Shown in pieces: positions 27,591 to 35,611 of a DNA stretch of 64,000 nt. Made by a program: the position numbers and the translations under genes. This DNA comes from Arthrobacter endolithicus (GTDB taxonomy: Bacteria; Actinomycetota; Actinomycetes; Actinomycetales; Micrococcaceae). The stretch covers positions 1 through 64,000 of the forward strand of contig NZ_JAPNLH010000010.1 of assembly GCF_026627425.1 (NCBI RefSeq), given 5' to 3'. How positions within the stretch are numbered: the stretch's first letter is position 1; each line of letters begins with the position of its first letter. The notes under the pieces were generated by a model. The model searched no databases. It was not told where the DNA came from and saw only the letters and a program-made list of their open reading frames with translations.

Positions 27591-28382
27591 ATGGACATGC
27601 AGCTGTCAACCAAACGCGCCTTTATAAGCGGGTCAACGCAAGGGATTGGGTACTCGATCGCAAAGGCGCTCCTCCAAGAAGGGGCCGAGGTGGTAATCAA
27701 CGGCCGCGACGCCAGCCGCCTACAGCAATCGGTGAAGAACCTTCAAGCCGAAGTATCTGGCGGAGTAGTTACCGGCATTGCGGCGGACTTCACAGACGCC
27801 TCAGCGGTGCAGAGCCTGCTCAGCACGCTCGGGGCCGTCGACATCCTTGTCAATAACGTCGGTCTCTTCGGGCTAAAGCCCTTCACTGAAATATCTGACG
27901 ATGACTGGTCTCGTTATTTCGCGGTAAACGTGATGAGCGGAGTCCGGCTCTCCAGAGAGCTACTACCCGGGATGATCGATGCTGGCTGGGGTCGGATCAT
28001 TTTCGTAGGCAGCGAATCAGGCGTAAACGTACCCGCTGACATGACGCACTACGGCGTGACGAAAGCAGGGATGCTCGCCTTGAGCAACGGTCTCGCCAAA
28101 CTCACCCGTGGAACCGATGTGACGGTCAACACGATCCTCGGCGGCCCGACCTACTCCGACGGCGTTGCCGGTACCATCCATGACATTGCGGAGTCGCAGC
28201 GAATGTCAGCGGATGAGATGAAAGCAATGATCATTGGTGGCAATCAGACATCTCTCCTTGAGCGCTTCATCGAGCCCGCCGAAATCGCGAACCTCGCCGT
28301 GTATCTCTCAAGCCCCCTCTCCTCCGCGACAAACGGAACTGCCGTGCGCGCTGACGGCGGAGTACTGACCGCAATACTCTGA
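27591..28382 (+). CDS. Short-chain dehydrogenase/reductase
   Basis: 263 residues of the classical SDR family: cofactor motif FISGSTQGIGYSIAKAL (TGxxxGIG type), NNVG in DILVNNVGLFG, catalytic Ser in FVGSESG and YxxxK in THYGVTKAGMLAL. The C-terminus GTAVRADGGVLTAIL is usual for the family. Substrate unknown; control by MarR suggests a xenobiotic or reactive carbonyl. Transcribed divergently from marR. Confidence 0.9.
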   Translation: MDMQLSTKRAFISGSTQGIGYSIAKALLQEGAEVVINGRDASRLQQSVKNLQAEVSGGVVTGIAADFTDASAVQSLLSTLGAVDILVNNVGLFGLKPFTEISDDDWSRYFAVNVMSGVRLSRELLPGMIDAGWGRIIFVGSESGVNVPADMTHYGVTKAGMLALSNGLAKLTRGTDVTVNTILGGPTYSDGVAGTIHDIAESQRMSADEMKAMIIGGNQTSLLERFIEPAEIANLAVYLSSPLSSATNGTAVRADGGVLTAIL

Positions 28383-28627
28383 CCGGCGCACTAGAGTTCC
28401 ACCCTCTCAAGCTTTCACCCACACTCACCGGTCCGTATCCGCCTTGCAGCCCGGTAGAGGTTCCCTTGTGGAACACCACCGATGCGAGACTTCAGCACAC
28501 CAGATTAGTTTCAGTGTCCCATCCAGTGTTGGCCATAGGGGTGAAGAGGAAGTCGGTGGATGGACGAGCCATTTCCTGAAGCGCAGAATTAAATCGCGCA
28601 CCAGTTGATACGTGAAAGGTGAGATCT

Positions 28628-29488
28628 ATGAGCGAGACGATCGTTGTTGCGGGTGCCACCGGCTACGTCGGACGACATGTCGTCGAGGCGCTGGACTTGC
28701 GAGGTTATCGGGTGCGTGCGCTGGTCCGTTCGAGGGATCGGGCGGAAGCCAAGGGTGCGTTCGGTGCGCCGTCGTTGCGTGGCCATGTTGCCGAGTGGAG
28801 AATCGTTGACTACACGGATTCCTCGACGCTCATGGATGCCTGCCAGGGCGCCGACCGCGTCGTCTCCGCTCTGGGAGTCACCCGGCAGAACGCGAGTCCG
28901 TGGGATATCGACTTCCTCGGCAACCTGCGTTTACTCGAGGACGCAGAGCGCCACGGGGCAGCATCCTTCCTCTACGTCAACGTCTTGCACTGCGAGAGCG
29001 GCACGTCCCTGACCATGCGTTCCAAGCACGCATTCTCGGAAACGCTGTGCCGCAGCCGTGTAGCAGCTCAGATCGTCAACCCCTCCGGTTACTTCTCGGA
29101 TGTTACCGATTTCCTGCTTATGGCGAGGCGAGGGTTCGGATTCACCCTCGGCGACGGCACCGCGAAAATCAACCCCATCCATGGCGCTGATCTCGCCGAA
29201 TTCATCGTCGAACATCTTGGCGAACCGTCGATGAGCTGGGACGTCGGCGGCCCCGACATCCTCAGCTACCGCGAACTTGCAGAACTTGCGTTCAGGGTCG
29301 CAGGTCGCCGTCAGCGCATTCTGCGCCTCCGGCCGGCGATCGTGCGACCACTCCAATGGGCGGCCGATCGAAGTTCTTTGCGCCTGAGCAATCTCACAAG
29401 GTTCTTCCTCGAATCACTGAAAGTCGATGCCGTCGGCACCCCGACGGGAGAGCGGCGGATCGAACCATTCCTGAAAGCGATTCACTAA
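28628..29488 (+). CDS. NAD(P)-binding atypical SDR (NmrA/UDP-sugar-epimerase-like)
   Basis: 286 residues from the ATG after AAAGGTGAG (a GTG three codons earlier is possible). The Rossmann motif is VVAGATGYVGRHVVEAL; later features are VVSALGVTRQN, FLYVNVLH, PSGYFSDVTDFL and NPIHGADLAEFIVEHL. The active-site Tyr/Lys of classical SDRs is not evident, as in atypical family 5 members that reduce or sense NAD(P)H. Last gene of the repeat-bounded module; no operon partner. Confidence 0.82.
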   Translation: MSETIVVAGATGYVGRHVVEALDLRGYRVRALVRSRDRAEAKGAFGAPSLRGHVAEWRIVDYTDSSTLMDACQGADRVVSALGVTRQNASPWDIDFLGNLRLLEDAERHGAASFLYVNVLHCESGTSLTMRSKHAFSETLCRSRVAAQIVNPSGYFSDVTDFLLMARRGFGFTLGDGTAKINPIHGADLAEFIVEHLGEPSMSWDVGGPDILSYRELAELAFRVAGRRQRILRLRPAIVRPLQWAADRSSLRLSNLTRFFLESLKVDAVGTPTGERRIEPFLKAIH

Positions 29489-29827
29489 CGCCCCGCTGAA
29501 CTCTCCTTACCCCCGGGCTGCTGCCCTGGGCATGGCGACGCGGTTCGTTGGGCTGGTGTGAGGAATAACTGTCGAATGACGTGAGGTGGGGCCAACGCTT
29601 CCGCGGAGGTTCTTCCTGCAGTATTGCAAACAGAATTCCGGCTCACTCAAGGTTCTCAGTGCCGCGAGCTAGGACGATCGGAGGGCCAATAGTTGACAGC
29701 CACGGCCCCCAAACAGTTCGGTCCCGGGAAAACGGCGGATTACCGCGGATTTCCTGCCCACCAGTTGAAAATCGTGACCCCAACCGGCCTTTTAATTGGC
29801 CCTGCACAGGGCAAAAACGTGACCAAC

Positions 29828-29857
29828 TTTTCGTTCAAAAACGTGAGTAAAACGTGA
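29828..29857 (+). repeat. Direct repeat B, right copy
   Basis: Identical over 30 nt to 25634-25663 and in the same orientation, 4194 nt away. Similarity fades to scattered matches just beyond the repeat. Confidence 0.85.
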
Positions 29858-29914
29858 TTTGGCTACTTACGCGTCACTGGTGGAAACAGTAAAACCGAAG
29901 GTCAGCGGCATGTT

Positions 29915-29948
29915 GGGTGCCCCGGGCCGGACTCGAACCGGCGGCCAA
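29915..29948 (-). pseudogene. tRNA 3'-half fragment (T arm and acceptor strand)
   Basis: The minus strand reads CCGG-type T stem with loop TTCGAGT (GCCGGTTCGAGTCCGGC, perfect 5-bp stem and 7-nt loop), then CCGGGGC and ACCC where ACCA is expected. It resembles the 3' half of a Lys-type tRNA; the matching 5' half is absent. tRNA 3' ends are the usual integration targets of tyrosine-recombinase elements. Confidence 0.65.
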
Positions 29949-30014
29949 GAGAATGTCAGGACCCTCATTCCAACAGTCTCTGTTGACTGCCAAAAAACCA
30001 CTAGTTTCCGGGGG
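29945..30014 (+). repeat. Direct repeat A, right copy
   Basis: Second copy of the repeat at 25517-25586, with one small indel. Its left edge joins the tRNA fragment directly, which the left copy does not. Confidence 0.7.
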
Positions 30015-30076
30015 AGTGCGGGACAGGATGCGCGAAGTGGAGAACCGAGGAACGACACGGGGTGACAGGGAGTCCG

Positions 30077-31162
30077 TCAGTCATCCCAACGGCCGGTTTT
30101 GAAGAAGCGTTCGATGGTGGCGGTGTGGGCGCCGGGTTCAAGACCTTTCTCTGCCAGCCACTCGGGATTGTTGTAGCTGCCTGCATACCGTTCGCCGCCG
30201 TCGCACATCAGGGACACGACGCTGCCGCGCTCGCCGTTGGCGATCATCTGGGCGATCAGCTGCCAGACGCCCCAGAGATTGGTCCCGGTCGAGGGACCGG
30301 CGAATAGACCGGTGAGCTTGCGCAGGTGCACCATGGCGGCGACCGATGCGGCGTCCGGGACCTGGATCATGTGGTCGATCACTGAGGGGACAAAGCTCGG
30401 TTCCATCCGGGACCTGCCGATGCCTTCAATGCGGGAGGGCATCCCGGTGGTGTGCTGGGCGTCGCCGGTCTTCCACGCGGGGTAGAACGCGGAGTTCTCC
30501 GGATCAACGACTGCCAGCGATGTTGCGTGGCGGCTGTAGCGCAGGTAGCGCCCGACGGTGGCGCTGGTGCCCCCGGTGCCGGCGCCGACAACGATCCAGC
30601 GCGGGACCGGATGCTCCTCCAGGGCAAGCTGGCCGAAGATGGATTCCGCGATGTTATTGTTGCCGCGCCAGTCGGTGGCCCGTTCCGCGTAGGTGAATTG
30701 GTCCATGTAGTGGCCACCACACTCGGCGGCCAGTCCGGCAGCGACGCTGTAGACCTGGTCGGCACGCTCCACGAAGTGGCAGCGGCCTCCGGATTGCTCG
30801 ATCAGGGCGGTCTTCTCCGGGCTGGTGGTGCTCGCCATGACGGCGATAAAGGGCAGGCCCAGCATCCGCGCGAAATAGGCCTCGGAGACGGCGGTGCTGC
30901 CGGAACTTGCCTCCACGATGGTGGTTCCCTCTTGGATCCAGCCGTTGACCAGGCCAAACAGGAACAGGGAGCGGGCCAGGCGGTGCTTGAGGCTGCCGGA
31001 ATGATGCGTTGACTCATCTTTGAGGTAGAGCTGAACGCCCCAAGACTCCGGCAAGGGTACCGCGTAAAGGTGTGTATCGGCGGAGCGGTTGTTTTCGGCC
31101 ATAATGCGGCGGAGGGCGTCATCCGCCCAGGCGCGCGCGGAAGTATCGCTGACGGTATACAT
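30077..31162 (-). CDS. cds1: PLP-dependent L-cysteine desulfhydrase Cds1
   Basis: 361 residues from the ATG; a GTG 21 nt upstream after AGGAA is an alternative start. Fold-type II PLP enzyme. [20 protein letters not shown] carries the Schiff-base lysine, [20 protein letters not shown] the substrate loop and [16 protein letters not shown] the phosphate loop. It matches mycobacterial Cds1 (Rv3684), which degrades cysteine to pyruvate, ammonia and H2S. Stands alone, divergent from corA. Confidence 0.85.
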   Translation of the reverse strand: MYTVSDTSARAWADDALRRIMAENNRSADTHLYAVPLPESWGVQLYLKDESTHHSGSLKHRLARSLFLFGLVNGWIQEGTTIVEASSGSTAVSEAYFARMLGLPFIAVMASTTSPEKTALIEQSGGRCHFVERADQVYSVAAGLAAECGGHYMDQFTYAERATDWRGNNNIAESIFGQLALEEHPVPRWIVVGAGTGGTSATVGRYLRYSRHATSLAVVDPENSAFYPAWKTGDAQHTTGMPSRIEGIGRSRMEPSFVPSVIDHMIQVPDAASVAAMVHLRKLTGLFAGPSTGTNLWGVWQLIAQMIANGERGSVVSLMCDGGERYAGSYNNPEWLAEKGLEPGAHTATIERFFKTGRWDD

Positions 31163-31248
31163 ACTGGCCAGCTTATTGCACACTTTTTCCTGCACGGCCT
31201 TCGAGCCAGACTTCAAGGCACGGGCGTGTTTAGCGGCCGGTATTGAGG

Positions 31249-31320
31249 CCCGGGCGGGGCACGGGCGGGGCACAGGCTAGGCACGGGCTGGGCACGGGCA
31301 TGGTACGGGCGGGGCAGCCG
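31249..31320. repeat. GC-rich imperfect tandem repeats before corA
   Basis: About six imperfect copies of GGGC(A/G)CGGGCNGG with periods of 10-15 nt lie between cds1 and corA. Probably replication slippage; a regulatory role is not evident. Confidence 0.6.
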
Positions 31321-31373
31321 AGCGGCAGCCGGCAACCCACTGTGGGCTGCTGAATGCTGGCTAGAGTAAGGCA

Positions 31374-32498
31374 ATGCTACGAATCAGGGTGTACCGCAAC
31401 GGCCGGGTTACGAATGAAAAGGTTAAGGTGGATCAGCTTGGCTGGCTTGCAAAGGACCAGAACGCGACGATCTGGGTTGATCTGGATTCCCCAGATCCGG
31501 AGACGATCGAGGCGCTGCGGGATCAGTTGGGCTTCCACAAACTGGCCGTTGAGGACGTGCTGGGGGCGCGGCAGCGGCCCAAATTGGAGACGTACGGGGA
31601 CCGGTTCTTCCTTAACGCGTACGCCACCGAGGTTCGCGCGGTCCGGGAGGACGGGGAGCCCCGCGAGGCCTGCGAGGACGGGGAATCCCGCAAAAATGCA
31701 GGCGCAGCGTCGCCTTCGGCGCTGGGACGTGGTCCGGATGAGGACGCGGGGGAGGACCCGGATGGTGACCCCGGCCAGGCCGCCGACCTGCGGCTGCGAA
31801 CCACCGAAGTTTCCGCTTTCATTACCGACAATATGGTGGTGGTGGTGCCCGGCGGCGGTGGGTTTGACGCCGAAGAGGTTTTAACCCGCGCGGACCAAAA
31901 TGCCGATATTTGCCACAGAGGATCAGGATTTTTGGTGTACAGCCTGCTGGACTACCTGGTGGACCGGCAGCTTGAGGCGGCAGAGGCCCTTGACGGCTCT
32001 GCCGATGATCTGGGCTCGCTGCTTTTTGCCCGCCGCCCACAGGACATCCAATTGCGCAGCTTTCGGCTGCACAAGGAGCTGACTGTTCTGCGCCGGGTGC
32101 TGGTACCCATGCGGGAGGTGCTCAGCGCCGTGCTGCGCCACGCATCCGCCCCGCAGAATGCTCAGGGCGCAGTCAACACGGAATTGCTGCCGTATTTCCA
32201 GGACGTCTATGATCACGTGCTCCGTGCGGTGGACTGGACCGAATCGGCCCGCGACATGGTCAACAACGTGCTGCAGACCTACCTGACCATTCAAAGCAAC
32301 AACATGAACATCATCATGAAAAAAGTGACCAGCTGGGCTGCCATTGTTGCGGTCCCCACGGCGATCACTGGTTTCTATGGCATGAATGTGCCATATCCGG
32401 GCGTCGGCACGCAATGGGGAGTGGCGGTGGCCGTGGTCGTGATGCTTGCGCTGTCAGTACTCCTGTATACGGTGTTTAAACGCAAGAACTGGCTCTAA
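31374..32498 (+). CDS. corA: CorA-family Mg2+/Co2+ channel
   Basis: 374 residues. A cytoplasmic N-terminal domain leads to the long stalk helix (YDHVLRAVDWTESARDMVNN) and two C-terminal membrane helices separated by the hallmark GMN (ITGFYGMNVPYPG), with a basic end (FKRKNWL). Residues about 85-135 are an unusual insertion rich in Glu, Asp, Gly and Ala inside the soluble domain. It would import magnesium; the two CNNM proteins at 11.9-14.3 kb concern related ions. The only gene between the repeats and a sulfurtransferase. Confidence 0.93.
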   Translation: MLRIRVYRNGRVTNEKVKVDQLGWLAKDQNATIWVDLDSPDPETIEALRDQLGFHKLAVEDVLGARQRPKLETYGDRFFLNAYATEVRAVREDGEPREACEDGESRKNAGAASPSALGRGPDEDAGEDPDGDPGQAADLRLRTTEVSAFITDNMVVVVPGGGGFDAEEVLTRADQNADICHRGSGFLVYSLLDYLVDRQLEAAEALDGSADDLGSLLFARRPQDIQLRSFRLHKELTVLRRVLVPMREVLSAVLRHASAPQNAQGAVNTELLPYFQDVYDHVLRAVDWTESARDMVNNVLQTYLTIQSNNMNIIMKKVTSWAAIVAVPTAITGFYGMNVPYPGVGTQWGVAVAVVVMLALSVLLYTVFKRKNWL

Positions 32499-32519
32499 GT
32501 GATGATGAAGGGAGACGCC

Positions 32520-33431
32520 GTGAAGACCCTGATCGATGCAGCCGCGCTGTGGGAACGGATGCAGGCCGGCGCGAGGACGGTGCTGCTGGACGTCCGCTGG
32601 ACGCTGGGGGGTCCGCATGGCCACGAATCCTATACCCGCGGGCATATCCCGGGTGCGGTTTTTGTGGATCTGGAAACGGAGCTTGCCGGGCATGGCACCG
32701 CGCAGCAGGGCAGGCACCCGCTGCCGGAGCCGGCCGCCCTCACGGAGGCAGCGCGAGGCTGGGGGATCAATACCGGGGACACGGTGGTGGCATACGACGA
32801 CGGCGGCAACATGGCTGCGGCGCGCTTGTGGTGGCTGCTGCGCGACGGCGGCTTTGACCGGGTAGCGCTGCTGGACGGCGGTTTGGGTGCCTGGCGTGCC
32901 GCAGACTATCCGATAGCCGACGGCGACGAGAGGCCACCCAGAGGCGACGTCCAGCTCGCCTCGGGCCGGATGCCAACGGTGGGCGCGGACACAGCTGTAA
33001 CGGGGCTTGACGACGTGCGTCGGTGGCCGTCATCGGGCATCCTGCTCGATGCCCGGGCCGGTGAGCGGTACCGGGGCGAGACGGAACCCATGGATCCGCG
33101 GGCTGGTCATGTTCCGGGAGCGCTGAGCGCCCCGACGTCAGCCAATCTGGCAGCTGACAACCGCTTCCTTCCGGCCGCGGAGCTGACCGTGCGGTTCGCC
33201 GCATTGGGCGTCACGCCGTCGTCTGCCGTTGCCGTTTACTGCGGTTCCGGGATCACGGCTGCACACGAAATCGCGGCCCTGGAAGTCGCGGGCATTCGGG
33301 CAGCGCTCTTTCCCGGATCCTTCTCTGCCTGGTCCAATCACCCGGAACTGCCCGTAGCCACCGGGCCAGCAGCCGGCGCCCAGGTGGTGGACCGGCAGCT
33401 CCCAGAATCCCGCGATAAAGTAAACGGATGA
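32520..33431 (+). CDS. sseA: Thiosulfate/3-mercaptopyruvate sulfurtransferase
   Basis: 303 residues from the GTG that follows AAGGGA by 6 nt; the ATG and GTG codons upstream (32499-32507) precede that site. Two rhodanese domains: the first has LLDVRWTL and GHIPGAVFVDLETEL, the second the catalytic loop VYCGSGITAAHEIAAL with the active cysteine. The CGSGIT loop is of the mercaptopyruvate type. Together with nearby cds1 it suggests local sulfur metabolism. Its stop overlaps the next gene by ATGA. Confidence 0.88.
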   Translation: MKTLIDAAALWERMQAGARTVLLDVRWTLGGPHGHESYTRGHIPGAVFVDLETELAGHGTAQQGRHPLPEPAALTEAARGWGINTGDTVVAYDDGGNMAAARLWWLLRDGGFDRVALLDGGLGAWRAADYPIADGDERPPRGDVQLASGRMPTVGADTAVTGLDDVRRWPSSGILLDARAGERYRGETEPMDPRAGHVPGALSAPTSANLAADNRFLPAAELTVRFAALGVTPSSAVAVYCGSGITAAHEIAALEVAGIRAALFPGSFSAWSNHPELPVATGPAAGAQVVDRQLPESRDKVNG

Positions 33432-34477
33432 GTATAACTAAGGCCTATGCATCCGATTCTCCCACCAGTGGTTTTGCCGCCACGGCCCTGGACCGGCGTG
33501 AACCCGGTCCCACCGATGTGGAAATTTCCATCGACTTCTGCGGCCTTTGCCACTCCGATGTGCATTCGGTCCGGGGCGAATGGGGTTCCAACACCTATTC
33601 TCTGACGCCGGGGCATGAAATCGTGGGCACTGTCAGTGCTGTCGGTTCGAAGGTCAGCTCCTTTGCTCCCGGAGACGCCGTAGGGGTTGGCTGCATGGTC
33701 GACTCGTGCCGTGAATGTGACAGCTGCCTCAAAGGGTTCGAGCAGTACTGCGAACGGGGCATGATCGGTACCTATGGGGCCGTGGATAAGCGGCACGGGT
33801 CGGTAATCACGCAGGGCGGGTACTCACAGAGCATTGTGGTGGACCAGAGCTATGTGCTGCGCGTGCCCGGTAACCTGGACCCCGCCGCCGTCGCCCCGTT
33901 GCTGTGCGCCGGCATCACCACTTACTCGCCGCTGCGACGCCTGAACGTCGACAAGGGCGACACAGTTGGCGTGATCGGGCTCGGCGGCCTTGGACACATG
34001 GCCGTGAAGATTGCGAAGGCGATGGGGGCGCGGGTAACCGTCTTCACCAGCTCGCCGGCCAAGGAGGGGGCCGCCCGCGCTTTGGGTGCCGATACGGTGG
34101 TCGTTTCCAGCGACGCGCAGCAGCTGGAAGCGGCGAATGATTCCGTCAACGTCATTATCGACACTGTCGCCGCCGTGCACGATTTGAATCCGTATTTGCG
34201 CACGCTTAAGCGTGACGGCTCACTGGTCCAGCTGGGATTGCCGGCCGGGGCGATGCCTGCGGTGGATCCCGGGCAGCTGATCCGCAAGCGCCTGTCCTAC
34301 AGCGGATCGCTGATCGGCGGGATTGCTGAAACCCAGGAAATGTTGGATTTCTGCGCCAAGCACAATGTGGTTTCCACTATCGAGATGGTCAGTGCAGGCC
34401 AGCTGGACGAGGCATATGACCGCATGGTGGCCGGCGATGTGCAGTACCGGTTCGTCCTGGACACCTCAACCCTCTAA
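33428..34477 (+). CDS. NAD(P)-dependent zinc alcohol dehydrogenase (YahK/cinnamyl type)
   Basis: 349 residues. Catalytic zinc ligands are in CGLCHSDVH and GHEIVGTV; the structural zinc cysteines are in SCRECDSCLKGFEQYC; the Rossmann loop is IGLGGLGHMAVKIAKAMG. This is the arrangement of broad-range NADPH aldehyde reductases such as YahK. Coupled to sseA by overlapping stop and start; a short gap leads to the HIT gene. Confidence 0.9.
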   Translation: MSITKAYASDSPTSGFAATALDRREPGPTDVEISIDFCGLCHSDVHSVRGEWGSNTYSLTPGHEIVGTVSAVGSKVSSFAPGDAVGVGCMVDSCRECDSCLKGFEQYCERGMIGTYGAVDKRHGSVITQGGYSQSIVVDQSYVLRVPGNLDPAAVAPLLCAGITTYSPLRRLNVDKGDTVGVIGLGGLGHMAVKIAKAMGARVTVFTSSPAKEGAARALGADTVVVSSDAQQLEAANDSVNVIIDTVAAVHDLNPYLRTLKRDGSLVQLGLPAGAMPAVDPGQLIRKRLSYSGSLIGGIAETQEMLDFCAKHNVVSTIEMVSAGQLDEAYDRMVAGDVQYRFVLDTSTL

Positions 34478-34486
34478 GGACGCAGC

Positions 34487-34915
34487 ATGGCAACGTTGTT
34501 CAGCCGCATCATCGCAGGCGAAATTCCCGGCCGCTTCGTCTGGAAAGACGAGGACCTGGTGGCATTCCTGACCATCGGCCCGCTCACCGACGGGCACACC
34601 CTAGTGGTGCCGCGGGAGGAAATCGACCGTTGGACGGATGCCCCGGCAGCGCTGATGGCTCGGCTGACTGCCGTGGCGCAGCTGATCGGGCAGGCACAGG
34701 TGCAGGCATTCGAGGTGGAGCGGGCCGGGCTGGTCATTGCCGGCTTCGAGGTGGAACACCTGCATCTGCATGTTTTCCCGACCCGCTCGATGGCGGACTT
34801 CGATTTCAGCCGGGTGGATAATTCTCCGGACCCGGCAGTGATGGATCTGAGCGCGCAGAAGCTGCGGGCGGCGTTGCGCGCCGCCGGGCACGGAGAGTTC
34901 GTCCCGGCAGGGTGA
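34487..34915 (+). CDS. HIT-family nucleotide hydrolase or transferase
   Basis: 142 residues with the histidine triad HLHLHVFP near residue 90 and the N-terminal FSRIIAGEIPGRFVWKDEDL, typical of bacterial Hint-like proteins that hydrolyse adenosine phosphoramidates or dinucleotides. Last gene of the sseA-adh-HIT group, 9 nt after the dehydrogenase. Confidence 0.9.
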   Translation: MATLFSRIIAGEIPGRFVWKDEDLVAFLTIGPLTDGHTLVVPREEIDRWTDAPAALMARLTAVAQLIGQAQVQAFEVERAGLVIAGFEVEHLHLHVFPTRSMADFDFSRVDNSPDPAVMDLSAQKLRAALRAAGHGEFVPAG

Positions 34916-34963
34916 CCGGAGTGGGGGTGCGCTTCACCCAGCCCTTCCCGGGGCCCGTGGGAT

Positions 34964-35611
34964 CTAGTCGGGGAACCTGGTCCACAGTCGCGGACCGGGG
35001 AAATCTTCCACAGCTGCCGCGCTGACTCCGTTTCCGGCTGCCGCGCTGACTCCGTTTCCGGCTGCCGCGCTGAACAGGTCCACACTGGGCACTTCCGCGC
35101 AGCGGAAACCGGCGCGTTCGGCAACCCGCTCGCTGGCATGGTTACCGTCCTGTGTCCATAACGCTACGTACGGCGCGCCGGATTTCAGCGCCCAGCCGGT
35201 CAAGAGGTTGACCGCGGCCGTCGCAGTGCCTTGCCCACGCCCGATGGGCAGCAGCGCATAGAAGATTTCGGGAGCGTCGTCGCTGTTTTTGATCCCCGCC
35301 GTTCCTACGGCGGCTCCGTTGTGCTCCAGCACGTACCGGGCGCTGATCCCGGATGCGGCCGACTCTGCGGACCGCACGATTCGTGCGCAAGCCTGCTCCT
35401 GGGTCAGGTGCGCCGGGTAGTACGTCCAGGTCACCACGTCCGGGCACGAAGAGAGAGCCTGTTCCAGCTGTGCGTCCTGTTCCAGCTGTGCGTCCTGTTC
35501 CAGCTGTGCGTCCGTAAACCCCGAATCCGGACATCCGAGCCGGCGCAGCCGCACGGAACCGGCGGTCAGGACAATCGGTGGTATCTTAATCTGCACGCGC
35601 GGCGTCCTCAC
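34964..35611 (-). CDS. GNAT acetyltransferase with in-frame tandem repeats
   Basis: 215 residues from a GTG overlapping the hrpA stop. The RimJ/RimL-like core shows VGTAGIKNSDDAPEIFYALL, IGRGQGTATAAVNLLTGWAL (acetyl-CoA loop) and ASERVAERAGFRC. Two duplications are present: an 18-nt unit repeated three times (DAQLEQ, about 35461-35512) in the N-terminal helix region and a 24-nt unit (AAAGNGVS, about 35020-35067) in the tail. Acceptor unknown. Possibly coupled to hrpA. Confidence 0.8.
   Translation of the reverse strand: MRTPRVQIKIPPIVLTAGSVRLRRLGCPDSGFTDAQLEQDAQLEQDAQLEQALSSCPDVVTWTYYPAHLTQEQACARIVRSAESAASGISARYVLEHNGAAVGTAGIKNSDDAPEIFYALLPIGRGQGTATAAVNLLTGWALKSGAPYVALWTQDGNHASERVAERAGFRCAEVPSVDLFSAAAGNGVSAAAGNGVSAAAVEDFPGPRLWTRFPD

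Larger units (their letters stand above)
29489..30076. other. Right repeat-bearing margin of the integrated module
   Basis: 588 nt without a gene. From left to right it has four AAAANCGTGA-like units (29768, 29813, 29837, 29848), the second copy of repeat B, a tRNA 3'-half and the second copy of repeat A. No integrase remnant was found. Confidence 0.55.
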
